A stretch of DNA of 64,000 nucleotides from assembly GCF_900177725.1 (NCBI RefSeq), contig NZ_FXAT01000020.1:37125-101124 (forward strand). The letters run 5' to 3'. This DNA is from Paraburkholderia susongensis. GTDB lineage: Bacteria; Pseudomonadota; Gammaproteobacteria; Burkholderiales; Burkholderiaceae. Below are positions 27,653-35,985 of this stretch, piece after piece. Below the pieces are notes generated by a model, which saw nothing but the letters and a program-made list of their open reading frames with translations, ran no database searches and was not told the DNA's origin. A program made the position numbers and the translations under genes. How positions within the stretch are numbered: position 1 is the stretch's first letter; every line of letters starts with the position of its first letter.

Positions 27653-28587
27653 ACGACTTCGCGCGATCCCTCGACTTAAGAGTGCAGGACTATATCGAGC
27701 TTCGTCAATCGCTGGGGTACGTTTTCCGCAAACAGGCGGGAACTCTGCGTGCATTTTCAAGGTACGTGCAACACCACGATGATCCGGGACCTTTCAACCG
27801 CGATCTTGCGTTGAGGTTCGTCGTGTCCGAGCCTGGAGGTAGCAACTTCCATGTCCGTCGCTACGGAGTCCTTCGGCACTTCGCAGAGTATCTGGCGATT
27901 TTTGATTGTCGGACGGAATCATTGGACCGTCGCGCGTTTCCTAGGCGTCGGACTGTTGCGCCCGCGAGGATCCTCACCGATGCAGAGTTGATAGCGCTCA
28001 TCAAAGCGACGGCATCGCTTTCTCGGCTCGGCGCGTTGCGCGCACAAACGATGGAAACGTTGGTTGGGCTATTGGCCAGTACAAGACTACGGTCCGGTGA
28101 AGCGCTCCGTCTCGATCGCGCCGACGTTGACCTGAACGACGGGGTGCTGCTCGTGCGGAGAACGAAGTTCCGTAAAGACCGGATCGTGCCTGTTCATACC
28201 ACGACGCTCGCAGCCTTACGAACGTACGGGTGCGAGCGCGACAGGGTCTTCTCTGATCAATGCGATGAATCATTCTTCGTTGGCCCTCGGGGTTGCCGGC
28301 TATCGACGGCAACCTTCCATGCCGACTTTCGACGTGCCTGTTGCATCGCTGGACTGGACGATGGTTCAGCCGGCGCGCCTCGACCGCATGATTTACGACA
28401 TCGCTTCGCTGTCACGCGCCTTGCGGAGTGGCACCGTCAGAACGCGGATGTACAAGGCGTGCTGCCACTGCTTGCAACATACCTTGGGCATGTACGCTAT
28501 TCAGACACTGCCTACTACGTAACCGGCACTGCAGAATTGCTCGGACTTGCATCGCAACGCGCGTTCAACGGCGCGGGAGGTGTGTGA
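27649..28587 (+). CDS. RIT tyrosine recombinase, second gene (RitB-type)
   Basis: A 312-residue recombinase whose ATG overlaps the previous stop (ATGA). Catalytic blocks: STRLRSGEALRLDRADV (Arg), RRTKFRKDRIVPV (Lys), PHDLRHRFAVTRL (His-x-x-Arg), YLGHVRYSDTAYYVT (His, Tyr). An N-terminal core-binding domain (LDLRVQDYIELRQSLGYVFRKQ) is typical of RIT middle genes. Overlaps the third gene by one base (TGATG), implying translational coupling. Confidence 0.9.
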   Translation: MNDFARSLDLRVQDYIELRQSLGYVFRKQAGTLRAFSRYVQHHDDPGPFNRDLALRFVVSEPGGSNFHVRRYGVLRHFAEYLAIFDCRTESLDRRAFPRRRTVAPARILTDAELIALIKATASLSRLGALRAQTMETLVGLLASTRLRSGEALRLDRADVDLNDGVLLVRRTKFRKDRIVPVHTTTLAALRTYGCERDRVFSDQCDESFFVGPRGCRLSTATFHADFRRACCIAGLDDGSAGAPRPHDLRHRFAVTRLAEWHRQNADVQGVLPLLATYLGHVRYSDTAYYVTGTAELLGLASQRAFNGAGGV

Positions 28588-29594
28588 TGAGCGATCCTGC
28601 TTTGCTTGCGCAATTGCTGGAATCATTCTTCCGTCAACGGCTCAATGCACAGAGAAATGCAAGCCCCGCAACAGTAGCCAGCTACCGTGACGCTTTGCGG
28701 CTGCTGATACTGTTCACTTCCCGTCGGTCAGGACGCAAACCATGCCAGTTGCACGTGAGCGACATGGACAGGGACGTCGTCCTCCTGTTTCTCGATCACC
28801 TCGAACGTGAACGCGGTAACTGCGTCCAGACGCGAAACGCGCGACTGACAGCAATTCGATCATTCTTCCATCACGTCGCCGCAAACGACCCCGAGTCAAT
28901 CGGCGTGGCTCAGCGTATTCTCGCGATTCCCGTCAAGCGGTCTGACATATCGGTCACCAACTATCTAACGCGAAACGAAGTGACCGCGCTTGTTGAAGCT
29001 CCAGATCCTCATACATCGCTAGGTCGACGTGACCGAGCGTTGATTCTTTTTCTCGCACGCACTGGTGCGCGCATTTCGGAAGCGCTCAACGTCGATGCGA
29101 TCGATCTTCGACTTGAACGCCCTGGTCGGCAGGTTCTGCTTCATGGAAAGGGACGGAAACAGCGCATCGTTCCTTTGAGTGACGATCTGGCGACCAACCT
29201 GATCGAACTTCTACGCGAACACGGCATTGGTCGCCGTGACCCGATCCCTCTGTTTACTGATGCCCATGGTCGTCGGCTTACGCGATTCGGAGCGATTCAC
29301 GTTGTGAAGCGCGCAGCCGCAATAGCTGCTTCGACCTGCCCGGAACTTTCCGCTAAGCAAATTTCTCCGCATGTGCTGAGACATTCACTGGCAATGGCGC
29401 TTTTGCAGTCGGGTGTCGATCTGCTCACCATTCAGGCGTGGCTCGGGCATGCGCAAGTCGCGACAACTCATCGATACGCCGAAGCTGATGTAGAGATGAT
29501 GCGAGCCGGCTTGGATAAGGCCGGCATCTTTTCTGCGACCGGTGCTCGTTTCAAGCCGAAGGACGCGGTACTTCGATTGCTTGAGCGGGTGTGA
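28587..29594 (+). CDS. RIT tyrosine recombinase, third gene (RitC-type)
   Basis: A 335-residue recombinase with ASPATVASYRDALRLLILF core-binding domain and catalytic blocks TGARISEALNVDAIDL (Arg), HGKGRKQRIVPL (Lys), PHVLRHSLAMALL (His-x-x-Arg), WLGHAQVATTHRYAE (His, Tyr). Begins at ATG 28587 sharing a base with the previous stop. All motifs intact. Followed by 86 bp to the right end of the element. Confidence 0.9.
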   Translation: MSDPALLAQLLESFFRQRLNAQRNASPATVASYRDALRLLILFTSRRSGRKPCQLHVSDMDRDVVLLFLDHLERERGNCVQTRNARLTAIRSFFHHVAANDPESIGVAQRILAIPVKRSDISVTNYLTRNEVTALVEAPDPHTSLGRRDRALILFLARTGARISEALNVDAIDLRLERPGRQVLLHGKGRKQRIVPLSDDLATNLIELLREHGIGRRDPIPLFTDAHGRRLTRFGAIHVVKRAAAIAASTCPELSAKQISPHVLRHSLAMALLQSGVDLLTIQAWLGHAQVATTHRYAEADVEMMRAGLDKAGIFSATGARFKPKDAVLRLLERV

Positions 29595-29817
29595 TTGTTA
29601 TGTGGCGCGGAACTGCATCCGCCGGTCGTGGAACAGGACCCTCATCGCATTTCCCGCCACATATTCTTACGCGTCACATAAGAACGGATCCCGTTCAAGC
29701 ACGGTCTGCACCTTGGCGGCGAGACTGTTGAATCCGGCCTGCATGTCGGTGACTCCCGCGGCCAGCCACACCCGTGTCCGGACTGCAGGCCAACGGCGGA
29801 CGTCAGCATCAGCAGCC

Positions 29818-30219
29818 TCATCGGGCAAGGCCCCGCACAATCTTGATCAGGGTTGCGATGGGCTTGTCAGCGTTCAGGCGTAGCCGGACGTCGCCACATT
29901 CGACCTCGTACATGTTGGCACTGTCCGACGATGGGCACGCCGGTACTTCCGGTAAAGGCTCAGCCACTGCCACTGGTAGCCAGTTGAGCGCAGATGCCTC
30001 TGGCAGCGGAACGTCGGGTATGCCGAAATCGCCGGCAAGATAATGACGGCGCCATTTGAACAGCGGATTGGCGTTGATGTCGTGCTGGCGAGCGATGAGC
30101 GCGGCCGACGCGCCCGGATTGAGCGTCGCCTCGACGATCTGCCGCTTGAACTCGACCGAAAAATTGGGTCACTTGGACCGTTTGGATTGAGGAGATCTGT
30201 CCACTGTTGCGTCCACCAT
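29818..30219 (-). pseudogene. tnpA: IS66 TnpA with early stop
   Basis: The minus-strand frame from ATG 30219 reads MVDATVDRSPQSKRSK, then TGA at 30171-30169, then PNFSVEFKRQIVEATLNPGASAALIARQHDINANPLFKWR (the HTH of IS66 TnpA) to LIKIVRGLAR and a stop that overlaps the tnpB start. The stop stands where a Trp codon would fit (TGG to TGA). About 133 residues, normal length apart from the lesion. Confidence 0.82.
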
Positions 30220-30270
30220 TCATTTGGTGGGCACCAAAGTAGCCAAACTCAACGACGAAATCTACACGGT

Positions 30271-30287
30271 ATTGAGGACGCGCTTAC
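30271..30287 (-). repeat. IS66 terminal inverted repeat, right
   Basis: The complement reads GTAAGCGCGTCCTCAAT, a typical IS66 terminus starting GTAAGCG, placed about 50 bp before the tnpA start. It marks the right boundary of the IS66 remnant. See the partner at 20637. Confidence 0.7.
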
Positions 30288-30299
30288 GGCCATAATATA

Positions 30300-31209
30300 A
30301 AGTATCTGTTCTTTCCGCGATGGCGGAGTTGTTCGGTGATCAGGTCATCGGCAACCTGACCAATAAAAAGTCTGACGAGGGAATTGGGTCGACGTCGTAT
30401 CACCAGGAGATCATGATCTCCTGGTACTCACAGATCCCGGCCGGTGACCAATTGCAGCAGGATGTCGATCATTTCGAAGAAATGTTTGATGCCATAGTCG
30501 CACAGAGGGCTTGCCAAGAACGTATACCCGTGGCTTGGTACGGGGCGGGTCGCAGATATCACCACGCCGGAATATGTGGAGCAGGTCATCCATTGGGCCC
30601 CGCCTGCGCGGCTTTCGCGACCCGAAACGCACGCAAGAATTCCCCTCATGCCTTGGGCGGATCCGGCAACATTTCGCACTGAAGCAGCACCCGCTACGCG
30701 CCTCGCTTTATCGCAAACAATTCGCAGCCCGATTCGTTGCGTGATGCGAATTCGCCGAATTCGCCGAACTCGCCCAAAATCCGTCGAATACCTTCTGACT
30801 CGTCCTCACGCCTGCTGTCGTGCCGTCTCGCACTCGGCAAGTTGACAATGCTGCATGCAGTAATGCCACATGTACGGATCTGTGCGGGGGGCGATGGATA
30901 ACCGTCGTCCCTACCGCGCTCATTTTTGCTAGCTTCGGCACATCAGGTCGAGCAGGTTCTGGCGCACATTGATCGGCGTTCTTCCTGCGGCAGGCACGAC
31001 TATGCGTATAAGAATAAACAAGAGCGGTGGAAGGACCTTTCGTTGAGCGAATGCACCGCTGCTGGACGAGTTGACCCTATCGGGCTCAGCAAGATTCGGT
31101 CCAGCATAGGTCGATTTGACGGTATTCACTTTTTGCGTAGTCACACGTTGATGGTGCTAAGCTGAATTGTTATTTCTCGAAAGACGACTCAGGTCCAAAG
31201 CTTTCGAAC
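30300..31209. other. Decayed DNA with a possible P4-integrase trace
   Basis: No intact gene. Around 30510-30590 one plus-strand frame gives RGLAKNVYPWLGTGRVADITTPEYVEQV, which resembles the core-binding domain of P4-type integrases, but the surrounding frames do not continue the domain convincingly. Short tandem GAATTCGCC-like units occur near 30750-30772. The last 240 bp before 31210 are AT-richer and probably carry the promoter of the next operon. Confidence 0.3.
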
Positions 31210-31485
31210 ATGACAAATGTAACTTCCGAGGTGGGATTTGTTTGTCCGAGATGCGGCGTCCCAATGGAAGATGCCTGGGAGGTGTTTGCTACAGGAGAAA
31301 TTCATCGTCTGACTTGCCGGTGCTGCGGGACACAATTCAATGGACTGATAGTCGAATGTGACGCATGTGGTTTCGACGAGTTTGTCACGAGCGTTTCGGT
31401 AATCCAGATTGAATCGATTGCCTGTTCTTCATGCGGCCATCGCAACCTCCCTCCGGGAGTCGATGATGAAGAATCGTGTCTTTGA
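31210..31485 (+). CDS. Small zinc-ribbon protein, unknown function
   Basis: A 91-residue protein with four Cys pairs (CPRCG, CRCCG, CDACG, CSSCG), able to form two zinc ribbons. No membrane segment or enzyme motif. It overlaps the next ORF by 23 bp and is the first gene of a probable operon with the unknown ORF, the LuxR-type regulator and the desaturase-like gene. It may be a rubredoxin-like or nucleic-acid-binding ribbon; not recognised further. Confidence 0.6.
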   Translation: MTNVTSEVGFVCPRCGVPMEDAWEVFATGEIHRLTCRCCGTQFNGLIVECDACGFDEFVTSVSVIQIESIACSSCGHRNLPPGVDDEESCL

Positions 31486-31723
31486 GCGGGGGCTCGATCT
31501 CAGTGCGGAACGCGTTGTGCTTATCCTCTATAAGTCTGAGGGAGGTTTTATTCTCGAACGTCAGCTAATCGAAAGGGATCAGACTGTTTCGGTCCAGATC
31601 TTGCCGATCATCGATTTGCGCGACCTGTACCGATTTGAGAGAGCAGATCCATACTCGGAAAAGTTGGCTCCGTTGTACTACGAAGTCCAGCGTCATTTGA
31701 GGGACAACCGTCTTGCAGAGTAG
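31463..31723 (+). CDS. Unknown 86-residue protein
   Basis: From ATG 31463, with GGGAG eight bases upstream: MMKNRVFERGLDLSAERVVLILYKSEGG, then an alternating charged/hydrophobic remainder ending LYYEVQRHLRDNRLAE. No family recognised. It overlaps the zinc-ribbon gene and lies 20 bp before the LuxR-type gene, so it is probably co-transcribed. Confidence 0.5.
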   Translation: MMKNRVFERGLDLSAERVVLILYKSEGGFILERQLIERDQTVSVQILPIIDLRDLYRFERADPYSEKLAPLYYEVQRHLRDNRLAE

Positions 31724-31743
31724 CCAGTAGGCGCCTGAAGAGA

Positions 31744-32502
31744 TTGGGAAGGTTGATCAAATTGACTGCCCAACAGACAACCCCCGAACTGAGCGTGCTC
31801 TTTAACCAACTTATCGTCGCGGAGGACGATTCTGCATTGACAGATTGTGTTAAGTCGCTAGTTAACGCGCTCGGCGGTAGTTCATATGTTTTCGTCTTCC
31901 TTCATCCTGGTGTTACGGCCGTTAGCAGCACCATGCGGCGCTTCCTCATTGGGTGTAGCCCTGAATGGTGCCAGTTGTATAACGCCAACAAGTGGTACAT
32001 GACCGATCCATTTCTGGAATACGCACGAAGTAACTCGGCTCCAATCACTGGATCGCAGATTGTTGTTGAAACACAAGGCCAGCGAGAAATGCTCCTGGCC
32101 GCAAGCGAGAACGGCTTCAGAAGCGGGATCGTAGTGCCGGCCCATACGAGTGTGCCACAGCGTATGGGTGTTCTGTACATCGGATCAGATGAGATTCAGG
32201 AGATCGGAGAAAGAAGGCTTATTGCGAACCGATTGTACTTCAGGGCACTTGCGATCGAATTGCTGGACTGGTTTATCGGGGTCGCAAAGCGGGAAGTACG
32301 TGAAGCAATTGACATTACCGATATGGACCTGCGAGTGCTGAGCTACCTGAAAAGCGGATTTATTGCCGACGATGTCGCTCGGGAGCTTGATGTGTCGATC
32401 CAGACGGTCTATGGATACTTCAGAAAGATTAAAGACAAGATCGGTGTCTCACACATCTCGGAAGCGGTTAAGTTCGCTGAAGCAAATGATCTGCTGGCGT
32501 AA
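31744..32502 (+). CDS. LuxR-family regulator with autoinducer-binding-like domain
   Basis: A 252-residue protein. Residues about 20-180 resemble the autoinducer-binding domain: WCQLYNANKWYMTDPFLEYARSN keeps the W, Y and DP pattern that lines the acyl-homoserine-lactone pocket. Residues 190-252 are a GerE-type HTH (ITDMDLRVLSYLKSGFIADDVARELDVSIQTVYGYFRKIKDKIG). No luxI-like synthase is in the window, so it would be a solo regulator. The TTG at 31744 is tentative; TTG at 31762 with GGAAGG nine bases before it is an alternative. It overlaps the next gene by 17 bp, so regulator and membrane enzyme are probably co-expressed. Confidence 0.85.
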   Translation: MGRLIKLTAQQTTPELSVLFNQLIVAEDDSALTDCVKSLVNALGGSSYVFVFLHPGVTAVSSTMRRFLIGCSPEWCQLYNANKWYMTDPFLEYARSNSAPITGSQIVVETQGQREMLLAASENGFRSGIVVPAHTSVPQRMGVLYIGSDEIQEIGERRLIANRLYFRALAIELLDWFIGVAKREVREAIDITDMDLRVLSYLKSGFIADDVARELDVSIQTVYGYFRKIKDKIGVSHISEAVKFAEANDLLA

Positions 32503-33454
32503 TTCGAGACAGGCGTTCTGGCTCTCACTCATCTTGCCTTCTGGCGCAGCCGTCCTGATCCTTGTCGGCCGTCCCTGGATTTTTGTGGCGATCATGCTGT
32601 TTGTCCTTCCTTTGATCGATGCGGCAATGGGTCGGGGCGATCCACGATCGGGGCAAATCATCGAGAATTTGAATGCCGACCAGGTTCCTTGCTGGTTCGC
32701 TTTCGCGTGGGCTTCTGCCGTTGGGGTGGGTGCCTACCGTGCGTCAACAGCATCTTTGATACAGCTGATAGGGATTTCAGTTGCGTGTGGCGTGTTGAGC
32801 GCGACGGCGATGGCGCATTTGCACGAGCTTACACATCGACCGGGCAGAATGTGGCAGGAGGTTAGTGAAATTGCGTTTGTTATAGCCGGCTATCCGCATT
32901 ATCGAGCTGCGCACCAGTTACATCACCGGAACGTTGGAAATCAGCGGTTCGGTTCGACCGCGCGGTTGGGAACGCCGGTTTGGGGACATGTCGGAAGATC
33001 TTATTGGGCGGCCTTGATCGCGTCCTTTTCACGACACTCCTATCCGGATTGCAAGGTGCCGTTCAGGCTTTTCCGAAACGCGTTTCTCTTCCTGTTGCTA
33101 CTGTGCGTTGCCGCGCTGCTGCAATGGAGAATCGCAATTTTTTATATTGGATACGCTGTAGTGAGCGTGTTTATCGTCGAGGCGGTAGGATACATGCAAC
33201 ACTATGGACTGGACTCGAACCGGCTGCGAACTGAGATCACCTCGTGGGACGTTGACTTCTGGCTGTCAAACTGCCTGCTCGTCAATAACGGATTTCATAA
33301 CGCTCACCATCGAGACGATGAAGCCCCGTTTCTGAATCTGCATGCGCAATCGATGACTTTGCCCGGCGGGTACTTTCAGATGCTTTGGGCGACACTTTTT
33401 CCACCGCTATGGTTTTCGATGATGAATCGACGGGCGAAGGCACTACTCAGGTGA
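32486..33454 (+). CDS. AlkB/fatty-acid-desaturase-like membrane di-iron enzyme
   Basis: A 322-residue multi-spanning protein with the histidine boxes of alkane hydroxylases and desaturases: HLHELTH (111-117), HQLHH (143-147), HNAHH (271-275) and the AlkB-like QHYGL (238-242). Such enzymes use two irons and O2 to hydroxylate or desaturate hydrocarbon chains at the membrane. Hydrophobic stretches at about 12-45, 68-110 and 200-235 fit the fold. The ATG at 32486 lies inside the end of the LuxR-type gene. Substrate unknown; no rubredoxin gene is adjacent, although a small zinc-ribbon protein starts the operon. Its stop region overlaps the convergent mnmH by 12 bp. Confidence 0.82.
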   Translation: MICWRNSRQAFWLSLILPSGAAVLILVGRPWIFVAIMLFVLPLIDAAMGRGDPRSGQIIENLNADQVPCWFAFAWASAVGVGAYRASTASLIQLIGISVACGVLSATAMAHLHELTHRPGRMWQEVSEIAFVIAGYPHYRAAHQLHHRNVGNQRFGSTARLGTPVWGHVGRSYWAALIASFSRHSYPDCKVPFRLFRNAFLFLLLLCVAALLQWRIAIFYIGYAVVSVFIVEAVGYMQHYGLDSNRLRTEITSWDVDFWLSNCLLVNNGFHNAHHRDDEAPFLNLHAQSMTLPGGYFQMLWATLFPPLWFSMMNRRAKALLR

Positions 33455-34501
33455 GGCGTGCACCGGGACGTCGCAACTGACGATCAAACGTTCTGCGACA
33501 CGAGCCAGGTGCTCGGAATCCAGCGTTTCCAGCTGAATCCTGGTGGGGTTCTGGGCCCGACGGTAATTTTTTTTCGTGGAGCGAGCGTATGCAGGATCGT
33601 AGTAGTCGAGCATGATGCTTTCGAAAAGTTCATCGATTTCGCCCAGTTCGGCAAATTGCGTCCATTTCTGCAAGGTCGTGCCACCTATTAGCTCCTTGAG
33701 GTAGGCCAACTTCGAAACGAGGCCTACTGGGTCCCTCTCGAAATGCGGATATTCGCGATGCCACATTGCAATTCTTTCGGACATGGGGGTTTCCACCTCG
33801 AAAACGCGTCCATCGTGCATTCGGTCGAAGAGTGCTGTTGGCAACTGGACACGCCCAATTCGCTTGCTTTCGCTTTCTATCCACACGGCCTTTGAAAGAT
33901 CGAAACGACTTATCTCTGCTAGCAATAGGCTGTCAAACAGCTTCTGGCTTGGCTGTGGTCGCCCCGGAATTGCACCAATGATCGATCCGCGATGTGACGC
34001 AATCGCTTCCAGATCGAGAACTTGTGCGCCCGCTTTACGCAAGGCGATTAAGAGACTGGTTTTTCCGCACCCGGTTGGCCCGGATAGGACGTTCAGTTGC
34101 AACTGCCGGGGAAGCTCGTCGAGAGTCTGAAGTACCCAGCTCCGATATCCCTTCCAGCCTCGCGGCAATCTTTCGACCTTGTAGCCAATAGTTTCAAGCG
34201 TGTCCGACCACAGTTTGCTTCGCTTTCCACCGCGGAAACAATAAACCAGAATCGCCATGCGTCGTCCGGTCTGGAAGTAGGGGAGCTCAAGATGCCGGGC
34301 GATATTTTTTAGCGAGTAAGCGACGCCGATCTGATAAGCGCGCATGGGATCTGTCCGGTGGGCGGTACCCACCTCCGCGTACTCGTCGTCGAAAACCACC
34401 GGAAGATTTATCGCGCCGGGCAAATGATCTTCCGCGAATTCGCGCGGACTCCGTGCGTCGATAATCAGGCCAAATTTCTTCAGGGCTTCCAGATCATACA
34501 T
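33443..34501 (-). CDS. mnmH: tRNA 2-selenouridine synthase (SelU/MnmH)
   Basis: A 352-residue two-domain enzyme that replaces sulfur by selenium in 2-thiouridine at the wobble position of some tRNAs. An N-terminal rhodanese domain (LIIDARSPREFAEDHLPGAINLP; catalytic Cys88 in YCFRGGKRS) is followed by a P-loop domain (Walker A GPTGCGKT at 141-148). The ATG at 34501 is preceded by GCAGGAG. Length is normal for the family. No selD for selenophosphate is nearby, so it depends on a host copy. An accessory location for this housekeeping-type gene is unusual. Confidence 0.9.
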   Translation of the reverse strand: MYDLEALKKFGLIIDARSPREFAEDHLPGAINLPVVFDDEYAEVGTAHRTDPMRAYQIGVAYSLKNIARHLELPYFQTGRRMAILVYCFRGGKRSKLWSDTLETIGYKVERLPRGWKGYRSWVLQTLDELPRQLQLNVLSGPTGCGKTSLLIALRKAGAQVLDLEAIASHRGSIIGAIPGRPQPSQKLFDSLLLAEISRFDLSKAVWIESESKRIGRVQLPTALFDRMHDGRVFEVETPMSERIAMWHREYPHFERDPVGLVSKLAYLKELIGGTTLQKWTQFAELGEIDELFESIMLDYYDPAYARSTKKNYRRAQNPTRIQLETLDSEHLARVAERLIVSCDVPVHASPE

Positions 34502-34554
34502 ATTGCACTCCTGCCTATCATGATGCTGGGAGGAAGTCAATGCAAAGGGGCGCC

Positions 34555-34815
34555 ATGTCGATGTGGAGTGACGCAACCTATACTTTCACGCACGAAGTAG
34601 TGGTGACCAGTGTCCGGGTCTTCGATTACGTTGGCCGTATCCCCACGGAGCGTGGCAAACGTATCTGGTCATCACTTCCAGCTTCCGCACAGGCGGGCGT
34701 TGCCTTGAGTATAGGCATCATTGAGTACTGGACAAGTCTGGACGTGCCTGGGCCAACAAGGAAGATGATGGACTGGTCGTGCATTTGTCGCGCTATCAGG
34801 AGGCCCCGGCGATGA
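34555..34815 (+). CDS. Small ORF coupled to the HTH gene
   Basis: 86 residues (MSMWSDATYTFTHEVVVTSVRVFDYVGR...), not recognised. It ends in ATGA shared with the start of the next gene, and the AGGAGG of that gene lies within it, which supports a real coupled gene. Coding statistics by eye are only moderate. Confidence 0.4.
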   Translation: MSMWSDATYTFTHEVVVTSVRVFDYVGRIPTERGKRIWSSLPASAQAGVALSIGIIEYWTSLDVPGPTRKMMDWSCICRAIRRPRR

Positions 34816-35072
34816 CGCGCTTCTATACGCTGGAGGAGATTGCGCGCGAGTTGCATATTGCGGCTGCCACCGCGCGCAACCGGCTGACGCTGGGACAACC
34901 GATGCCGCCGTCCATCCGTATCGGACGACGGCGCCTCTTCCCGGTCGACGAATTCGAGAGATGGATTGCATCGCAAATGATGCGATCGGATGCCGGAGAA
35001 ACGTTACCGGCCGAAGAGCCATCTGTGCCAGGTATTTCAGTAGCACGCTGTATTTCAATACGCGAGTCCTGA
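34812..35072 (+). CDS. Helix-turn-helix (AlpA/excisionase-like) regulator
   Basis: An 86-residue protein: RFYTLEEIARELHIAAATARNRLTLGQPMPPSIRIGRRRLFPVDEFERWI is a winged MerR/AlpA-type DNA-binding domain with a wing that inserts a conserved R-R-L-F motif. AGGAGG lies eight bases before the ATG. Placed just ahead of parA, it matches the small regulator that opens the maintenance module of PFGI-1-type integrative elements. Confidence 0.75.
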   Translation: MTRFYTLEEIARELHIAAATARNRLTLGQPMPPSIRIGRRRLFPVDEFERWIASQMMRSDAGETLPAEEPSVPGISVARCISIRES

Positions 35073-35106
35073 GTTCACGTCATGATGTTGCACTGGAACC
35101 TCTACC

Positions 35107-35985
35107 GTGCCGGTTGTTATCTCCTTCGTTTCCACCAAGGGCGGCGTCGGTAAGACGACCGTTGCCGCCAATCTCGGCGGCCTGCTCGCAGCCTTCGGCA
35201 TGAAGGTCCTCGCGATCGATGCAGATGTCCAGCCAAGTCTAAGTAAGTTCTTTCCCGTCCATTACCGTTCACCCCGTGGTCTGAGTGCTGTTGTAACGTC
35301 AGGCGGTAATCCCTCCGCCGACTGTATCAGCCGGACCATCTTCTCGAATCTCGATCTCATCTATTCGGACACGCCGGACGCGGAACTGCAGGCGTGGCTC
35401 AACCGCCGCGAGGACCGGCTGATGATCATGCGCCGCGCGATGCGAAGCCCGCTGCTCGAAGCCTACGACGTCGTGTTGATCGATACGCAGGGGGCGGTGG
35501 GCGAACTGCAGAAGTCAGCCGCGATGGCTGCCGATTTTATGGTGTCACCGGTGAAGCCCGATGCGCTGAGTGCGGCAGAGTTCGCCACGGGCACCATCGC
35601 CATGCTGGATGACCTGAACCGGCTGGCCGATTTCGGCGAGTCATTTCGCTCGGGAGATCTGCTTGCCCTGATCAATGCGCATGAACGTACCGTCAATGCC
35701 AGGGCGCTCGCAACCGTCCTCCGGCAGCGCTTCTCGGATCATCGGAGAGTCAGGGTGCTGGACACTGTCGTGCCGTCGGCTGCAGCGTATGCTGCGGCCG
35801 CGACGGCGCGCGTTCCCGTTCATGACTTCGACCGCCGCCGACGGTTCGATAATTCAGCCTGGAACGTCATGCACCGACTGGCCTGGGAACTGTTCCCGTC
35901 GCTGGCCAACGTCTATGCAGGCTCAACTGGACCCCTGGTGGATGCCGTCGATATTGCCGACCGCACGCGAGGGGCGCTGGCATGA
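35107..35985 (+). CDS. parA: ParA-family partition ATPase
   Basis: A 292-residue deviant Walker ATPase. Walker A' is KGGVGKTT (residues 11-18); A'-type Asp motif LAIDADVQPSLSKFF; Walker B region DVVLIDTQGAVGE. Full-length without an N-terminal HTH, like the ParA of integrative elements. The GTG at 35107 gives the canonical start before VISFVSTKGGVGKT. Its stop overlaps the parB ATG. It should stabilise the excised circular form or segregate the element. Confidence 0.92.
   Translation: MPVVISFVSTKGGVGKTTVAANLGGLLAAFGMKVLAIDADVQPSLSKFFPVHYRSPRGLSAVVTSGGNPSADCISRTIFSNLDLIYSDTPDAELQAWLNRREDRLMIMRRAMRSPLLEAYDVVLIDTQGAVGELQKSAAMAADFMVSPVKPDALSAAEFATGTIAMLDDLNRLADFGESFRSGDLLALINAHERTVNARALATVLRQRFSDHRRVRVLDTVVPSAAAYAAAATARVPVHDFDRRRRFDNSAWNVMHRLAWELFPSLANVYAGSTGPLVDAVDIADRTRGALA

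Larger units (their letters stand above)
26241..29680 (+). mobile_element. RIT element (recombinase in trio)
   Basis: Three overlapping tyrosine-recombinase genes in one direction, the defining feature of RIT elements. The element is flanked by AGAACGG at 26234-26240 and 29681-29687, and the host tnpB is repaired if one copy plus the element is removed. Inside the ends lie palindromes: at the left CCGTTCTTATGTGAC (26261-26275) whose complement recurs at the right end (29673-29687), plus nested TTATGT/ACATAA arms, as reported for RIT termini. All three genes are open, so this copy may be active. Confidence 0.88.
26005..29821 (-). pseudogene. tnpB: IS66 TnpB, interrupted by the RIT element
   Basis: Two exon-like pieces. 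The 5' piece (29821 to about 29681) starts at an ATG overlapping the tnpA stop and reads MRLLMLTSAVGLQSG, then after a frameshift RVWLAAGVTDMQAGFNSLAAKVQTVLERDPF. The 3' piece (about 26250 to 26005) reads CGHVFV, then RGKRSDLLKVLWWRGDGMCLLMKQLEKG and SPAQLSMLLEGIDWR. Removing 26241-29687 would restore LERDPFCGHVFV exactly, the canonical TnpB sequence. A second one-base loss occurs just after CGHVFV. TnpB is an IS66 accessory protein of unknown chemistry. Confidence 0.85.

Noticed and set aside
30750..30772. Short GAATTCGCC-like tandem units as a CRISPR or iteron array
   Set aside because: Only two to three imperfect 9-bp units, without spacers or partner genes.
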